A DNA stretch of 5,450 bases, from NCBI GenBank assembly GCA_009698045.1, contig WLRE01000086.1, positions 1 through 5,450 of the forward strand, given 5' to 3'. Position 1 is the first letter of the stretch; the number at the start of each line of letters is the position of its first letter. This document shows, piece by piece, positions 1 to 5,450 of this stretch. This DNA is from Actinomycetota bacterium (lineage in GTDB: Bacteria; Actinomycetota; Actinomycetes; Nanopelagicales; Nanopelagicaceae). Made by a program: the position numbers and the translations under genes. The notes below the pieces were generated by a model, which worked only from the letters and a program-made list of their open reading frames with translations, ran no database searches and was not told the DNA's origin.

Positions 1-291
1 ACTCTGACTCCAACGCCGGTAAAAACGTTACCGCCCGTAGAAGAAAAGAAAGATAATGGCGGAATAAAAATTACATTAAGTGGATTTAACACAGTTGCAA
101 CAATTGCACTTGCGGCGGCTACCGGTTTAGCAGCCTATGCAGAGAAGGTTCCTGTAAATTCTCCACTTTCGATAAGTATTGGTGCTTTAATTGCTGTAAC
201 TTCCAAAGTTCCAGGAAATGTTGGCGAGATTGCAAACCTCGCCTCGATAATTGTTGGTTCAGTATCATTATTTAGTGCCGCTAGAGGATAG
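1..291 (+). CDS. 3' end of an unrecognised gene; hydrophobic, probably membrane-associated C-terminal domain
   Basis: The frame is open from base 1 to a TAG stop at 289-291 (96 residues visible). It contains no ATG, GTG or TTG codon, so the start lies left of the window. The visible part begins with a Pro/Thr then charged linker (TPTPVKTLPPVEEKKDNGG, about residues 3-21). Three apolar stretches follow at about residues 32-47, 56-70 and 77-94, rich in Ala, Ile, Val and Ser, with Lys/Glu turns between, and the protein ends SAARG. This looks like an extracytoplasmic or linker segment followed by a helical membrane or membrane-associated domain. I recognise no family. GC is about 42% and codons such as AAA, ATA, TTA and AGA are common, unlike rpoB; this may reflect low expression or foreign origin. 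The next gene starts 7 bases after the stop, so the two are probably cotranscribed. Confidence refers to this being a real coding tail, not to function. Confidence 0.72.
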   Translation, partial: TLTPTPVKTLPPVEEKKDNGGIKITLSGFNTVATIALAAATGLAAYAEKVPVNSPLSISIGALIAVTSKVPGNVGEIANLASIIVGSVSLFSAARG

Positions 292-293
292 GA
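290..293 (+). promoter_or_regulatory. Shine-Dalgarno for the 299-517 gene, overlapping the upstream stop codon
   Basis: AGGA overlaps the TAG stop of the preceding gene and lies 5 bases before the ATG at 299. It favours ATG 299 over the in-frame TTG at 251, which would overlap the upstream coding region by 41 bases. The arrangement suggests translational coupling. Confidence 0.55.
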
Positions 294-298
294 ATAAA

Positions 299-517
299 AT
301 GACAATTCGAAAGCAATATATAATCAATTACACAATTCTGATCTCTCAATTTTCGCTGCTTTTAGTTTTTATAATCACCGAAGATAAAACGGTGCGCATG
401 TTTCTCTTGTTAAACATCGTATGTTTGTCTTTTGTAAAGTGGGATAGAGGCCCTGGTGCTCCAGGGAAAAGAATTGTTCGTAAATTGAGACCCCGCCAGG
501 TTGTTCAAAACTCATGA
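299..517 (+). CDS. small putative two-helix membrane protein, unknown function
   Basis: This is an ATG-to-TGA frame of 72 codons with an AGGA ribosome site 5 bases upstream. The protein starts with a short basic stretch (MTIRKQY). A strongly apolar segment follows at about residues 8-27 (IINYTILISQFSLLLVFIIT), then a short charged loop (EDKTVR). A second apolar segment spans about residues 34-48 (MFLLLNIVCLSFVKW). The tail is basic and Gly/Pro-containing (GPGAPGKRIVRKLRPRQ). By the positive-inside rule both ends would face the cytoplasm, making a helical hairpin with a cationic tail. No family is recognised. GC is about 37%, well below rpoB. Tight spacing to the gene before it suggests one operon; the 265-base gap after it suggests it is not tightly linked to rpoB. 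The membrane pattern supports a real gene, but no homology evidence is available. Confidence 0.6.
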   Translation: MTIRKQYIINYTILISQFSLLLVFIITEDKTVRMFLLLNIVCLSFVKWDRGPGAPGKRIVRKLRPRQVVQNS

Positions 518-569
518 TCTAAGGCCGAATATGGGTTTGGTCCTCGAGTCATATATTTATCCTCCGGAC

Positions 570-656
570 GTGAGACCCAGCCCACTTAGGGTTTTCCTTG
601 TAAGGAGCCTGTGCACTTTGAAGCTTCTCGGGGCCGGGGGAGGGCGGGGGTCTTAT
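570..656 (+). ncRNA. candidate multi-helix RNA domain in the rpoB leader
   Basis: Bases 570-578 can form nine consecutive pairs with 648-656, seven Watson-Crick and two G-U, with GACCC/GGGTC at its core. This closing helix would enclose a hairpin at 579-583/589-593 (loop ACTTA) and another at 603-608/623-628 (14-base loop), followed by G-rich sequence 630-647. The layout resembles a junction-type leader element, but the G-tracts can pair with many C-rich segments, so chance pairing is a real risk. I recognise no known riboswitch or ribosomal-protein leader motif. Confidence 0.25.
630..650 (+). other. putative G-quadruplex motif upstream of rpoB
   Basis: Four G-tracts of 4, 5, 3 and 5 bases (630-633, 636-640, 642-644, 646-650) are separated by loops of CC, A and C. 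This meets the usual definition of four G3+ tracts with 1-7 base loops, and the very short loops favour stability. Two more G-tracts follow at 677-682 (six G's) and 686-688. The motif is on the non-template strand relative to rpoB, so it could form in DNA or in RNA if transcribed. The sequence match is certain; its function is inferred. Confidence 0.6.
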
Positions 657-665
657 AGCACGGAT

Positions 666-695
666 TAGACAGAAGTGGGGGGCTCGGGTTACTCT
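666..695 (+). promoter_or_regulatory. tentative sigma70-type promoter for rpoBC
   Basis: TAGACA at 666-671 matches five of six bases of the -35 consensus TTGACA. After an 18-base, G-rich spacer, TACTCT at 690-695 keeps the three most important -10 bases (T, A and final T). Transcription would start near 702, giving a leader of about 80 bases. The -10 is otherwise weak and the call rests on motif matching alone. Confidence 0.3.
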
Positions 696-713
696 TTGCG
701 TTCGCAAATTTTT
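695..713 (+). other. palindrome followed by T-run: possible operator or weak terminator/attenuator hairpin
   Basis: TTTGCG and CGCAAA form a perfect inverted repeat around a central TT (695-708), directly followed by TTTTT (709-713). As RNA this is a five-pair stem with a GTTC loop plus a U-tract. As DNA it is a 14-base palindrome overlapping the tentative -10 end and start site. The stem is short and AU-rich, so strong termination is unlikely. Confidence 0.35.
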
Positions 714-737
714 AACACCCAGTGGTCAGGCATATAG

Positions 738-760
738 CGGCTGAGACCTGGCGGTAGCCG
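738..760 (+). other. candidate leader hairpin just before the rpoB ribosome site
   Basis: CGGCT at 738-742 pairs perfectly with AGCCG at 756-760, with a possible G-U extension at 737/761 and a 13-base loop. A competing pairing of GGTC 724-727 with GACC 745-748, extended by CCA/TGG at 719-721/749-751, would exclude it. Both are short, and neither includes the Shine-Dalgarno. Confidence 0.25.
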
Positions 761-773
761 TGCGTTATTACCT

Positions 774-778
774 GGAGG
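774..778 (+). promoter_or_regulatory. rpoB Shine-Dalgarno GGAGG, fixing the TTG start
   Basis: GGAGG (within TGGAGGAA) lies only 4 bases before the TTG at 783, shorter than the common 5-9. The rpoB frame upstream of 783 has no ATG, GTG or TTG before an in-frame TAG at 735-737. The next Met codon is deep inside the conserved region, so the TTG start is the only reasonable one. Confidence 0.85.
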
Positions 779-782
779 AATT

Positions 783-3700
783 TTGGCCGCATCGAAGTCA
801 AAGTCATTTGCACCTGCCCGTGTTTCATTCGCAAAGATTCGTGAACCTCTTGAAGTTCCTAATCTCCTTTCACTGCAGCTAGATAGCGTTGACTGGTTAC
901 TAGGTAACGACGCTTGGCGTTCTCGTCTCTCTGTTGAAGAGAAAGCCGGTCGCGGTGAAGTCCCTAAGACATCTGGTTTGGAAGAGATCTTTGAAGAGAT
1001 TTCACCAATCGAAGATTTCCAAGGAACGATGTCACTCTCATTTAGAGATCACCGTTTCGAGCCACCTAAGTACACAATGGCTGAGTGCAAGCAGCGCGAC
1101 ATCACTTACAGCGCTCCACTCTTCGTAACCGCTGAATTCACAAATAACACAACCGGCGAAATCAAATCTCAGACAGTCTTCATGGGCGATTTCCCATTGA
1201 TGACACCTCGCGGAACTTTCGTTATCAACGGAACCGAGCGCGTTGTTGTTTCTCAGATTGTTCGCTCTCCTGGTGTTTACTTCGAACGCACCATCGAAAA
1301 GACTTCCGACAAGGACATCCTCACTGCAAAGATCATTCCAAGCCGCGGTGCTTGGTTGGAATTTGAAGTTGATAAGAAGGATCTTGTTGGCGTACGTATC
1401 GACCGTAAGCGCAAGCAGTCAGTCACCGTTTTCTTGAAGGCACTCGGCTGGACTGAAGAGATGATTCTCGAGCAGTTCGGTGAGTTCGAATCAATTCGCG
1501 CAACTCTCGAAAAAGATAACGTTAATACTCAAGATGAAGCGCTGCTTGATATCTATCGCAAGCTCCGTCCAGGTGAGCCTCCAACAAAGGAAGCGGCACA
1601 GACACTTATCGAGAACCTTTACTTCAATCCAAAGCGTTATGACCTCGCAAAGGTTGGCCGCTTTAAGGTTAATAAGAAGCTCGGTGTTGAACTCGAACTC
1701 TCTAAGGGTCTGCTCAATATCGAAGATATCGTTGCAACAATCAAGTACTTGGTCTCACTCCACAAGGGCGAAGCTCTTATGGAATACGGCAAGCAAGTAC
1801 GCGTTGAGACAGACGATATCGATCACTTTGGTAACCGTCGCCTCCGTACTGTTGGTGAATTAATTCAAAACCAAGTACGTACCGGCCTCTCCCGTATGGA
1901 GCGCGTAGTTCGTGAACGTATGACTACTCAAGATGTTGAGGCTATTACTCCTCAGACCTTGATTAACATCCGTCCCGTCGTTGCCTCCATCAAGGAGTTC
2001 TTCGGAACATCACAACTTTCACAGTTCATGGATCAGACCAACCCATTGTCAGGAATGACTCACAAGCGTCGTCTTTCAGCGCTTGGACCCGGCGGTCTAT
2101 CTCGTGAGCGCGCAGGCTTTGAAGTTCGTGACGTTCACCCATCCCACTACGGACGTATGTGTCCAATCGAAACTCCAGAAGGTCCAAACATTGGACTTAT
2201 TGGTTCGCTCGCAACATATGCGCGCGTAACACCATTCGGATTTATCGAGACTCCTTATCGCAAGGTTGTTAAGGGCAAGGTCACCGATCAGATCGATTAC
2301 CTCACCGCTGACGAAGAAGATGAGCACATCATTGCGCAAGCAAATGCACCGCTCTCGCCAGATAATCACTTCGCAGAAGCGCGCGTACTTGTACGTCGTC
2401 GTGGTGGCGAAGTTGAATACATCCCTGGTGAAGAAGTTGATTACATGGACGTCTCACCACGTCAGATGGTTTCTGTTGCAACCGCGATGATTCCATTCCT
2501 CGAGCACGACGATGCGAACCGCGCGTTGATGGGCTCAAACATGATGCGTCAGGCAGTTCCTCTTATCCGCGCCGAGTCTCCATTCGTCGGTACCGGTATG
2601 GAATTCCGAGCAGCTGTTGATGCTGGCGATGTTGTTCTTGCTAAGAAGGCTGGCGTTGTCACAGCAGTTTCTGCTGATGAAGTTTCAGTCATGAACGATG
2701 ATTCAACAAACGAGACTTACTTCCTCGAGAAGTTCACTCGCTCTAACCAAGGAACCAGCCGTAACCAGAAGGTTGTTGTTGCCCAAGGTGATCGCGTTGA
2801 AGTAGGCCAAGTACTTGCTGATGGTCCTTCCACCGATAAGGGTGAAATGGCGCTCGGAAAGAACTTGCTCGTGGCATTTATGTCATGGGAAGGTCACAAC
2901 TACGAGGATGCAATCATCTTGTCCCAGCGTTTGGTGCAAGACGATGTACTTACCTCTATTCACATTGAAGAGTATGAAGTCGATGCTCGCGATACCAAGC
3001 TCGGACCTGAGGAAATTACTCGCGACATTCCAAATGTCAGCGAAGAAGTTCTGGCAGACCTCGATGACCGCGGAATCATCCGCGTCGGCGCCGATGTTGT
3101 ACCTGGCGATATCTTGGTCGGAAAGGTAACTCCTAAGGGAGAGACCGAACTGACTCCAGAAGAGCGCTTGCTCCGTGCCATCTTCGGTGAGAAGGCTCGC
3201 GAAGTTCGCGATACCTCACTCAAGGTTCCGCACGGTGAATCAGGCAAGGTCATCGCTGTAACAATCGCTGACTCTGAAGATTACGAACTCCCAGCTGGCG
3301 TAAACCAAGTTGTTCGTGTCTACGTCGCGCAGAAGCGCAAGATTCAAGATGGTGACAAGCTTGCTGGTCGCCACGGTAACAAGGGTGTTATCTCCAAGAT
3401 CCTTCCGGTCGAAGATATGCCATTCCTTGAAGATGGAACTCCAGTAGATGTTGTCTTGAACCCACTTGGTGTTCCAGGCCGCATGAACGTCGGACAGATT
3501 CTTGAAACTCACCTCGGTTGGGTGGCAAAGTCTGGCTGGCAATTAGAAGGCAACGAAGAATGGCAGAAGAACTTGCGCGCAATTGGCGCTGACAAGGTCG
3601 CTCCAAATTCTCGCGTTGCAACTCCAGTATTCGATGGAACGAAGGAAGAAGAACTTATTGGTCTTCTCTCTTCTACCCTTCCAAACAAGGATGGAATGCG

Positions 3701-4232
3701 CCTCGTAGGTCCTAATGGAAAGGCTCGTCTATTCGACGGTCGCACCGGAGAGCCTTACAAGGAGCACATCACAGTTGGTTACATGTACATCTTGAAGCTG
3801 CACCACTTGGTGGACGACAAGATCCACGCACGTTCAACTGGTCCTTACTCAATGATTACGCAACAACCATTGGGCGGAAAAGCTCAGTTCGGTGGACAGC
3901 GTTTCGGAGAGATGGAAGTTTGGGCGCTCGAAGCTTACGGAGCTGCTTACACACTCCAAGAGTTGCTCACCATTAAGTCCGATGACGTGCTTGGCCGCGT
4001 AAAGGTTTACGAAGCCATCGTCAAGGGCGAGAACATTCCAGAGCCTGGTATCCCAGAGTCATTCAAGGTTCTTGTTAAGGAAATGCAATCTCTCTGCTTG
4101 AACGTTGAAGTTCTCTCTTCAACCGGTGAAGCGATTGAAATGCGTGATACCGATGAAGAAGTATTCCGTGCCGCCGAAGAACTTGGAATCAACTTGTCAC
4201 GAGTTGAGCCAAGCTCAGTAGAAGAAGTGTGA
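783..4232 (+). CDS. rpoB: DNA-directed RNA polymerase subunit beta
   Basis: RpoB pairs with beta-prime to form the RNA polymerase active-site cleft in the cytoplasm; it also carries the rifampicin pocket and the flap that contacts the RNA exit channel. The frame is intact, 1149 residues, close to the roughly 1160-1170 usual in Actinobacteria. It starts at TTG (MAASKSK), the start used by actinobacterial rpoB genes I know. Landmarks in order: N-terminal EPLEVPNLL near residue 21; rifampicin region at 408-434; NYED with E708/D709 (E. coli E813/D814); flap region with [34 protein letters not shown] with K859 and K867 (E. coli K1065/K1073), which contact the substrate and RNA end; and the C-terminal [16 protein letters not shown], which anchors to beta-prime. 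Codon use strongly prefers AAG and ATC, as expected for high expression. rpoC follows after 12 bases. Unusual residues are T419 and S701. Confidence 0.99.
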   Translation: MAASKSKSFAPARVSFAKIREPLEVPNLLSLQLDSVDWLLGNDAWRSRLSVEEKAGRGEVPKTSGLEEIFEEISPIEDFQGTMSLSFRDHRFEPPKYTMAECKQRDITYSAPLFVTAEFTNNTTGEIKSQTVFMGDFPLMTPRGTFVINGTERVVVSQIVRSPGVYFERTIEKTSDKDILTAKIIPSRGAWLEFEVDKKDLVGVRIDRKRKQSVTVFLKALGWTEEMILEQFGEFESIRATLEKDNVNTQDEALLDIYRKLRPGEPPTKEAAQTLIENLYFNPKRYDLAKVGRFKVNKKLGVELELSKGLLNIEDIVATIKYLVSLHKGEALMEYGKQVRVETDDIDHFGNRRLRTVGELIQNQVRTGLSRMERVVRERMTTQDVEAITPQTLINIRPVVASIKEFFGTSQLSQFMDQTNPLSGMTHKRRLSALGPGGLSRERAGFEVRDVHPSHYGRMCPIETPEGPNIGLIGSLATYARVTPFGFIETPYRKVVKGKVTDQIDYLTADEEDEHIIAQANAPLSPDNHFAEARVLVRRRGGEVEYIPGEEVDYMDVSPRQMVSVATAMIPFLEHDDANRALMGSNMMRQAVPLIRAESPFVGTGMEFRAAVDAGDVVLAKKAGVVTAVSADEVSVMNDDSTNETYFLEKFTRSNQGTSRNQKVVVAQGDRVEVGQVLADGPSTDKGEMALGKNLLVAFMSWEGHNYEDAIILSQRLVQDDVLTSIHIEEYEVDARDTKLGPEEITRDIPNVSEEVLADLDDRGIIRVGADVVPGDILVGKVTPKGETELTPEERLLRAIFGEKAREVRDTSLKVPHGESGKVIAVTIADSEDYELPAGVNQVVRVYVAQKRKIQDGDKLAGRHGNKGVISKILPVEDMPFLEDGTPVDVVLNPLGVPGRMNVGQILETHLGWVAKSGWQLEGNEEWQKNLRAIGADKVAPNSRVATPVFDGTKEEELIGLLSSTLPNKDGMRLVGPNGKARLFDGRTGEPYKEHITVGYMYILKLHHLVDDKIHARSTGPYSMITQQPLGGKAQFGGQRFGEMEVWALEAYGAAYTLQELLTIKSDDVLGRVKVYEAIVKGENIPEPGIPESFKVLVKEMQSLCLNVEVLSSTGEAIEMRDTDEEVFRAAEELGINLSRVEPSSVEEV
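2004..2084 (+). other. rifampicin-binding cluster I of RpoB (E. coli residues 507-533)
   Basis: This encodes residues 408-434, starting [11 protein letters not shown] and ending HKRRLSAL. The main resistance positions are wild type: D417, H427 and S432 (E. coli D516, H526 and S531), so rifampicin sensitivity is the default expectation. Position 419 is Thr where E. coli (N518) and most bacteria have Asn, and position 425 is Met where actinobacteria usually have Leu. Confidence 0.93.
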
Positions 4233-4236
4233 GGAG
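4232..4236 (+). promoter_or_regulatory. rpoC Shine-Dalgarno AGGAG overlapping the rpoB stop
   Basis: AGGAG begins on the last base of the rpoB TGA stop and sits 8 bases before the rpoC ATG at 4245. This favours coupled translation of beta and beta-prime. Confidence 0.85.
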
Positions 4237-4244
4237 CATAAAAA

Positions 4245-5450
4245 ATGTTAGATGTTAACTTTTTTGATGAACTACGTATTGGTCTAGCTTCTACTGACAA
4301 TATTCGCGGATGGTCTTTTGGCGAGGTAAAGAAGCCTGAAACCATTAACTACCGCACACTTAAGCCCGAGAAGGATGGACTCTTCGATGAGAAGATCTTC
4401 GGACCTACTCGTGACTGGGAATGTTATTGCGGTAAGTACAAGCGCGTTCGATTCAAGGGAATCATCTGCGAGCGTTGCGGTGTAGAAGTTACACGCGCAA
4501 AGGTTCGTCGTGAGCGCATGGGTCACATCGAGCTTGCAGCTCCAGTAACCCACATCTGGTACTTCAAAGGTGTTCCATCACGCCTTGGTTACCTGCTCGA
4601 CCTTGCTCCAAAAGACCTTGAAAAGGTTATCTACTTCGCTGCATACATGATCACTAAGGTCGATGTTGAAGCTCGCGAAGAAGATCTCGCTTCACTCGAA
4701 AAGCGCATGCTCTCCGATAAGAAGAAGATTGAAACTAAGCGCGATGCAGATCTCGATGCTCGTCAGAAGAAGCTCGAAGCAGATACTGCTGAGCTCGAAG
4801 CTGCTGGCGAAAAGGCAGATGTAAAGCGCAAAGTACGTGAAGGTGCAGAACGCGAACTTAAGGTTATGCGTGATCGTGCACAACGCGAACTCGATCGTCT
4901 TGATGAAGTATGGGCTCGCTTTAAGAACCTCAAGGTTCAAGATCTTGAAGGCGATGAAGGTTTGTACCGTGAACTCCGCGATCGTTACGGCGTCTATTTC
5001 GAAGGAAGCATGGGAGCTGCAGCAATTAAGGCGCGCCTCGAGAGCTTCGATCTTCAAGCAGAGTACGTAAAGCTCGTTGATCTCTCACAAAATGGCAAGG
5101 GTCAGAAGAAGACTCGTGCAATCAAGCGACTCAAGGTCGTTTCATCATTCTTGAATACCTCGAACCATCCAGCATCTATGGTGCTTGATTGCGTTCCAGT
5201 TATCCCACCAGATCTACGTCCGATGGTTCAGTTGGATGGTGGCCGCTTTGCGACCTCTGATCTCAACGATCTCTATCGCCGCGTTATTAACCGTAACAAC
5301 CGTTTGAAGCGTCTTGCTGATCTCGGTGCACCAGAGATCATCGTTAACAACGAACAGCGCATGCTGCAAGAAGCAGTAGATGCACTCTTCGATAACGGTC
5401 GTCGTGGTCGCCCTGTTACTGGTCCCGGCAACCGCCCACTTAAGTCATTG
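4245..5450 (+). CDS. rpoC: DNA-directed RNA polymerase subunit beta-prime, N-terminal part (cut by window edge)
   Basis: RpoC (beta-prime) forms the clamp and carries the catalytic magnesium site of RNA polymerase. The frame is open for 402 codons from ATG ([16 protein letters not shown]) to the right edge; family members are about 1300 residues. Visible parts: the zinc-binding zipper region with C60, C62, C75 and C78 (CYCGKY...CERCG); [16 protein letters not shown] near 93-108; a charged, heptad-like helical segment at about 141-230, matching the insertion found in actinobacterial beta-prime; the lid segment around [15 protein letters not shown] (321-335); the clamp-helix coiled coil at about 339-383 ([19 protein letters not shown] onward), the main docking site for sigma region 2; and the rudder, ending RPLKSL at the edge. 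The catalytic NADFDGD motif lies beyond the window. It shares the rpoB operon, 12 bases after its stop. No frameshift or missing key residue is seen. Confidence 0.98.
   Translation, partial: MLDVNFFDELRIGLASTDNIRGWSFGEVKKPETINYRTLKPEKDGLFDEKIFGPTRDWECYCGKYKRVRFKGIICERCGVEVTRAKVRRERMGHIELAAPVTHIWYFKGVPSRLGYLLDLAPKDLEKVIYFAAYMITKVDVEAREEDLASLEKRMLSDKKKIETKRDADLDARQKKLEADTAELEAAGEKADVKRKVREGAERELKVMRDRAQRELDRLDEVWARFKNLKVQDLEGDEGLYRELRDRYGVYFEGSMGAAAIKARLESFDLQAEYVKLVDLSQNGKGQKKTRAIKRLKVVSSFLNTSNHPASMVLDCVPVIPPDLRPMVQLDGGRFATSDLNDLYRRVINRNNRLKRLADLGAPEIIVNNEQRMLQEAVDALFDNGRRGRPVTGPGNRPLKSL
4422..4478 (+). other. beta-prime zinc-binding motif (C60, C62, C75, C78)
   Basis: The codons encode the C-x-C...C-x2-C pattern that holds a structural zinc in the beta-prime N-terminal zipper/clamp region near upstream DNA. 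All four cysteines are present with the usual spacing. Confidence 0.93.
4665..4934 (+). other. actinobacterial beta-prime insertion, predicted helical coiled coil
   Basis: Residues about 141-230 are rich in Lys, Glu, Asp, Arg and Ala with spaced Leu (for example [19 protein letters not shown]), as in an antiparallel coiled coil. E. coli beta-prime lacks a matching segment at this point, while Streptomyces and mycobacterial proteins have one. It is the clearest phylum marker in the window. The boundaries are approximate. Confidence 0.8.

Larger units (their letters stand above)
518..782 (+). promoter_or_regulatory. non-coding region upstream of rpoB; probable promoter and/or structured 5' leader
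   Basis: I see no convincing coding frame, tRNA or strong intrinsic terminator in these 265 bases. The stretch 601-700 is about 60% GC, higher than rpoB and far above the two genes upstream, with marked G excess on the + strand. Possible RNA helices are: TCCTCCGG (560-567) with 772-779, which includes the rpoB Shine-Dalgarno; 570-578 with 648-656; 579-583 with 589-593; 603-608 with 623-628; 695-699 with 704-708; and 738-742 with 756-760. Such a long, GC-rich, pairing-rich gap before an RNA polymerase operon fits a regulatory leader. The pairings were found by eye, and covariation was not tested. Which part is transcribed with rpoB depends on an unknown start site. Confidence 0.5.

Noticed and set aside
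251..298. In-frame TTG start at 251 extending the small membrane protein by 16 residues
   Set aside because: It would overlap the upstream coding tail by 41 bases, and the ATG at 299 has AGGA at good spacing. The extension also looks like out-of-frame translation of the upstream gene.
518..560. Terminator after the small membrane gene
   Set aside because: Only a weak GGCC/GGTC pairing (523-526 with 539-542) is present, with no following T-run.
611..627. Short palindromes GTGCAC (611-616) and GAAGCTTC (620-627)
   Set aside because: They are six and eight bases long, expected by chance, with no flanking arms suggesting a larger operator.
531..700. tRNA or known riboswitch in the rpoB upstream gap
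   Set aside because: No cloverleaf or GGTTCGA-type T-arm is found, and no T-box, L10-leader or other familiar consensus was recognised.
711..738. Alternative promoter with TTAACA (712-717) and TATAGC (733-738)
   Set aside because: The -35 is a good match but the 15-base spacer is short and TATAGC lacks the conserved final T. It is kept only as a weaker alternative to 666-695.
746..775. Direct repeat ACCTGG at 746-751 and 770-775
   Set aside because: It is two six-base copies only, one overlapping the ribosome site, and too short to call a repeat element.
2097..2369. Minus-strand and other out-of-frame open frames within rpoB
   Set aside because: All overlap an intact, highly conserved rpoB frame, and none shows a ribosome site with a plausible protein. 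They are shadows of biased codon use.
4692..5057. Minus-strand frame of 121 codons inside rpoC
   Set aside because: It lies opposite the strongly conserved rpoC frame, and its Leu/Phe/Ser-rich product is what the complement of Glu/Lys-rich helical codons gives.
4837..5070. Plus-strand frame of 77 codons overlapping rpoC
   Set aside because: It is out of frame within the conserved beta-prime sequence and has no independent support.
1..5450. Insertion sequence, CRISPR array or attachment site
   Set aside because: No transposase frame, regularly spaced repeats, terminal inverted repeats or tRNA-linked duplications were seen.

Overview
The window comes from an actinobacterium with moderate GC. 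RpoB begins with a TTG-initiated Met-Ala-Ala-Ser and follows the actinobacterial RpoB sequence closely over its full length. RpoC carries the long charged helical insertion typical of actinobacterial beta-prime subunits. GC is about half in rpoB, which is low for the phylum. This suggests a streamlined aquatic lineage such as the freshwater acI group (Nanopelagicales, Planktophila-like). That placement is inference from composition and remembered protein sequences, not a database result.

Layout, all genes on the + strand. Positions 1-291 hold the 3' end of an unrecognised gene encoding a hydrophobic C-terminal domain after a Pro/charged linker (about 42% GC). Seven bases later, 299-517 encodes an unrecognised 72-residue protein with two probable membrane segments and a basic tail (about 37% GC). 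Positions 518-782 are a 265-base non-coding stretch upstream of rpoB. It holds a run of G-tracts that fits a G-quadruplex, several possible RNA helices, a palindrome followed by five T's, a tentative promoter, and the rpoB Shine-Dalgarno sequence. Positions 783-4232 are a complete rpoB (1149 residues). Twelve bases later rpoC starts at 4245 and runs off the right edge after 402 codons.

rpoB and rpoC encode the two large catalytic subunits of RNA polymerase and clearly form one transcription unit. In many bacteria rplJ-rplL sit directly upstream of rpoB. Here that place is taken by two small membrane-type genes, so rpoBC probably has its own promoter or leader in the 518-782 gap. That gap is the least explained and most interesting part of the window. 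The rpoBC coding region is otherwise ordinary, apart from two substitutions at conserved RpoB positions.
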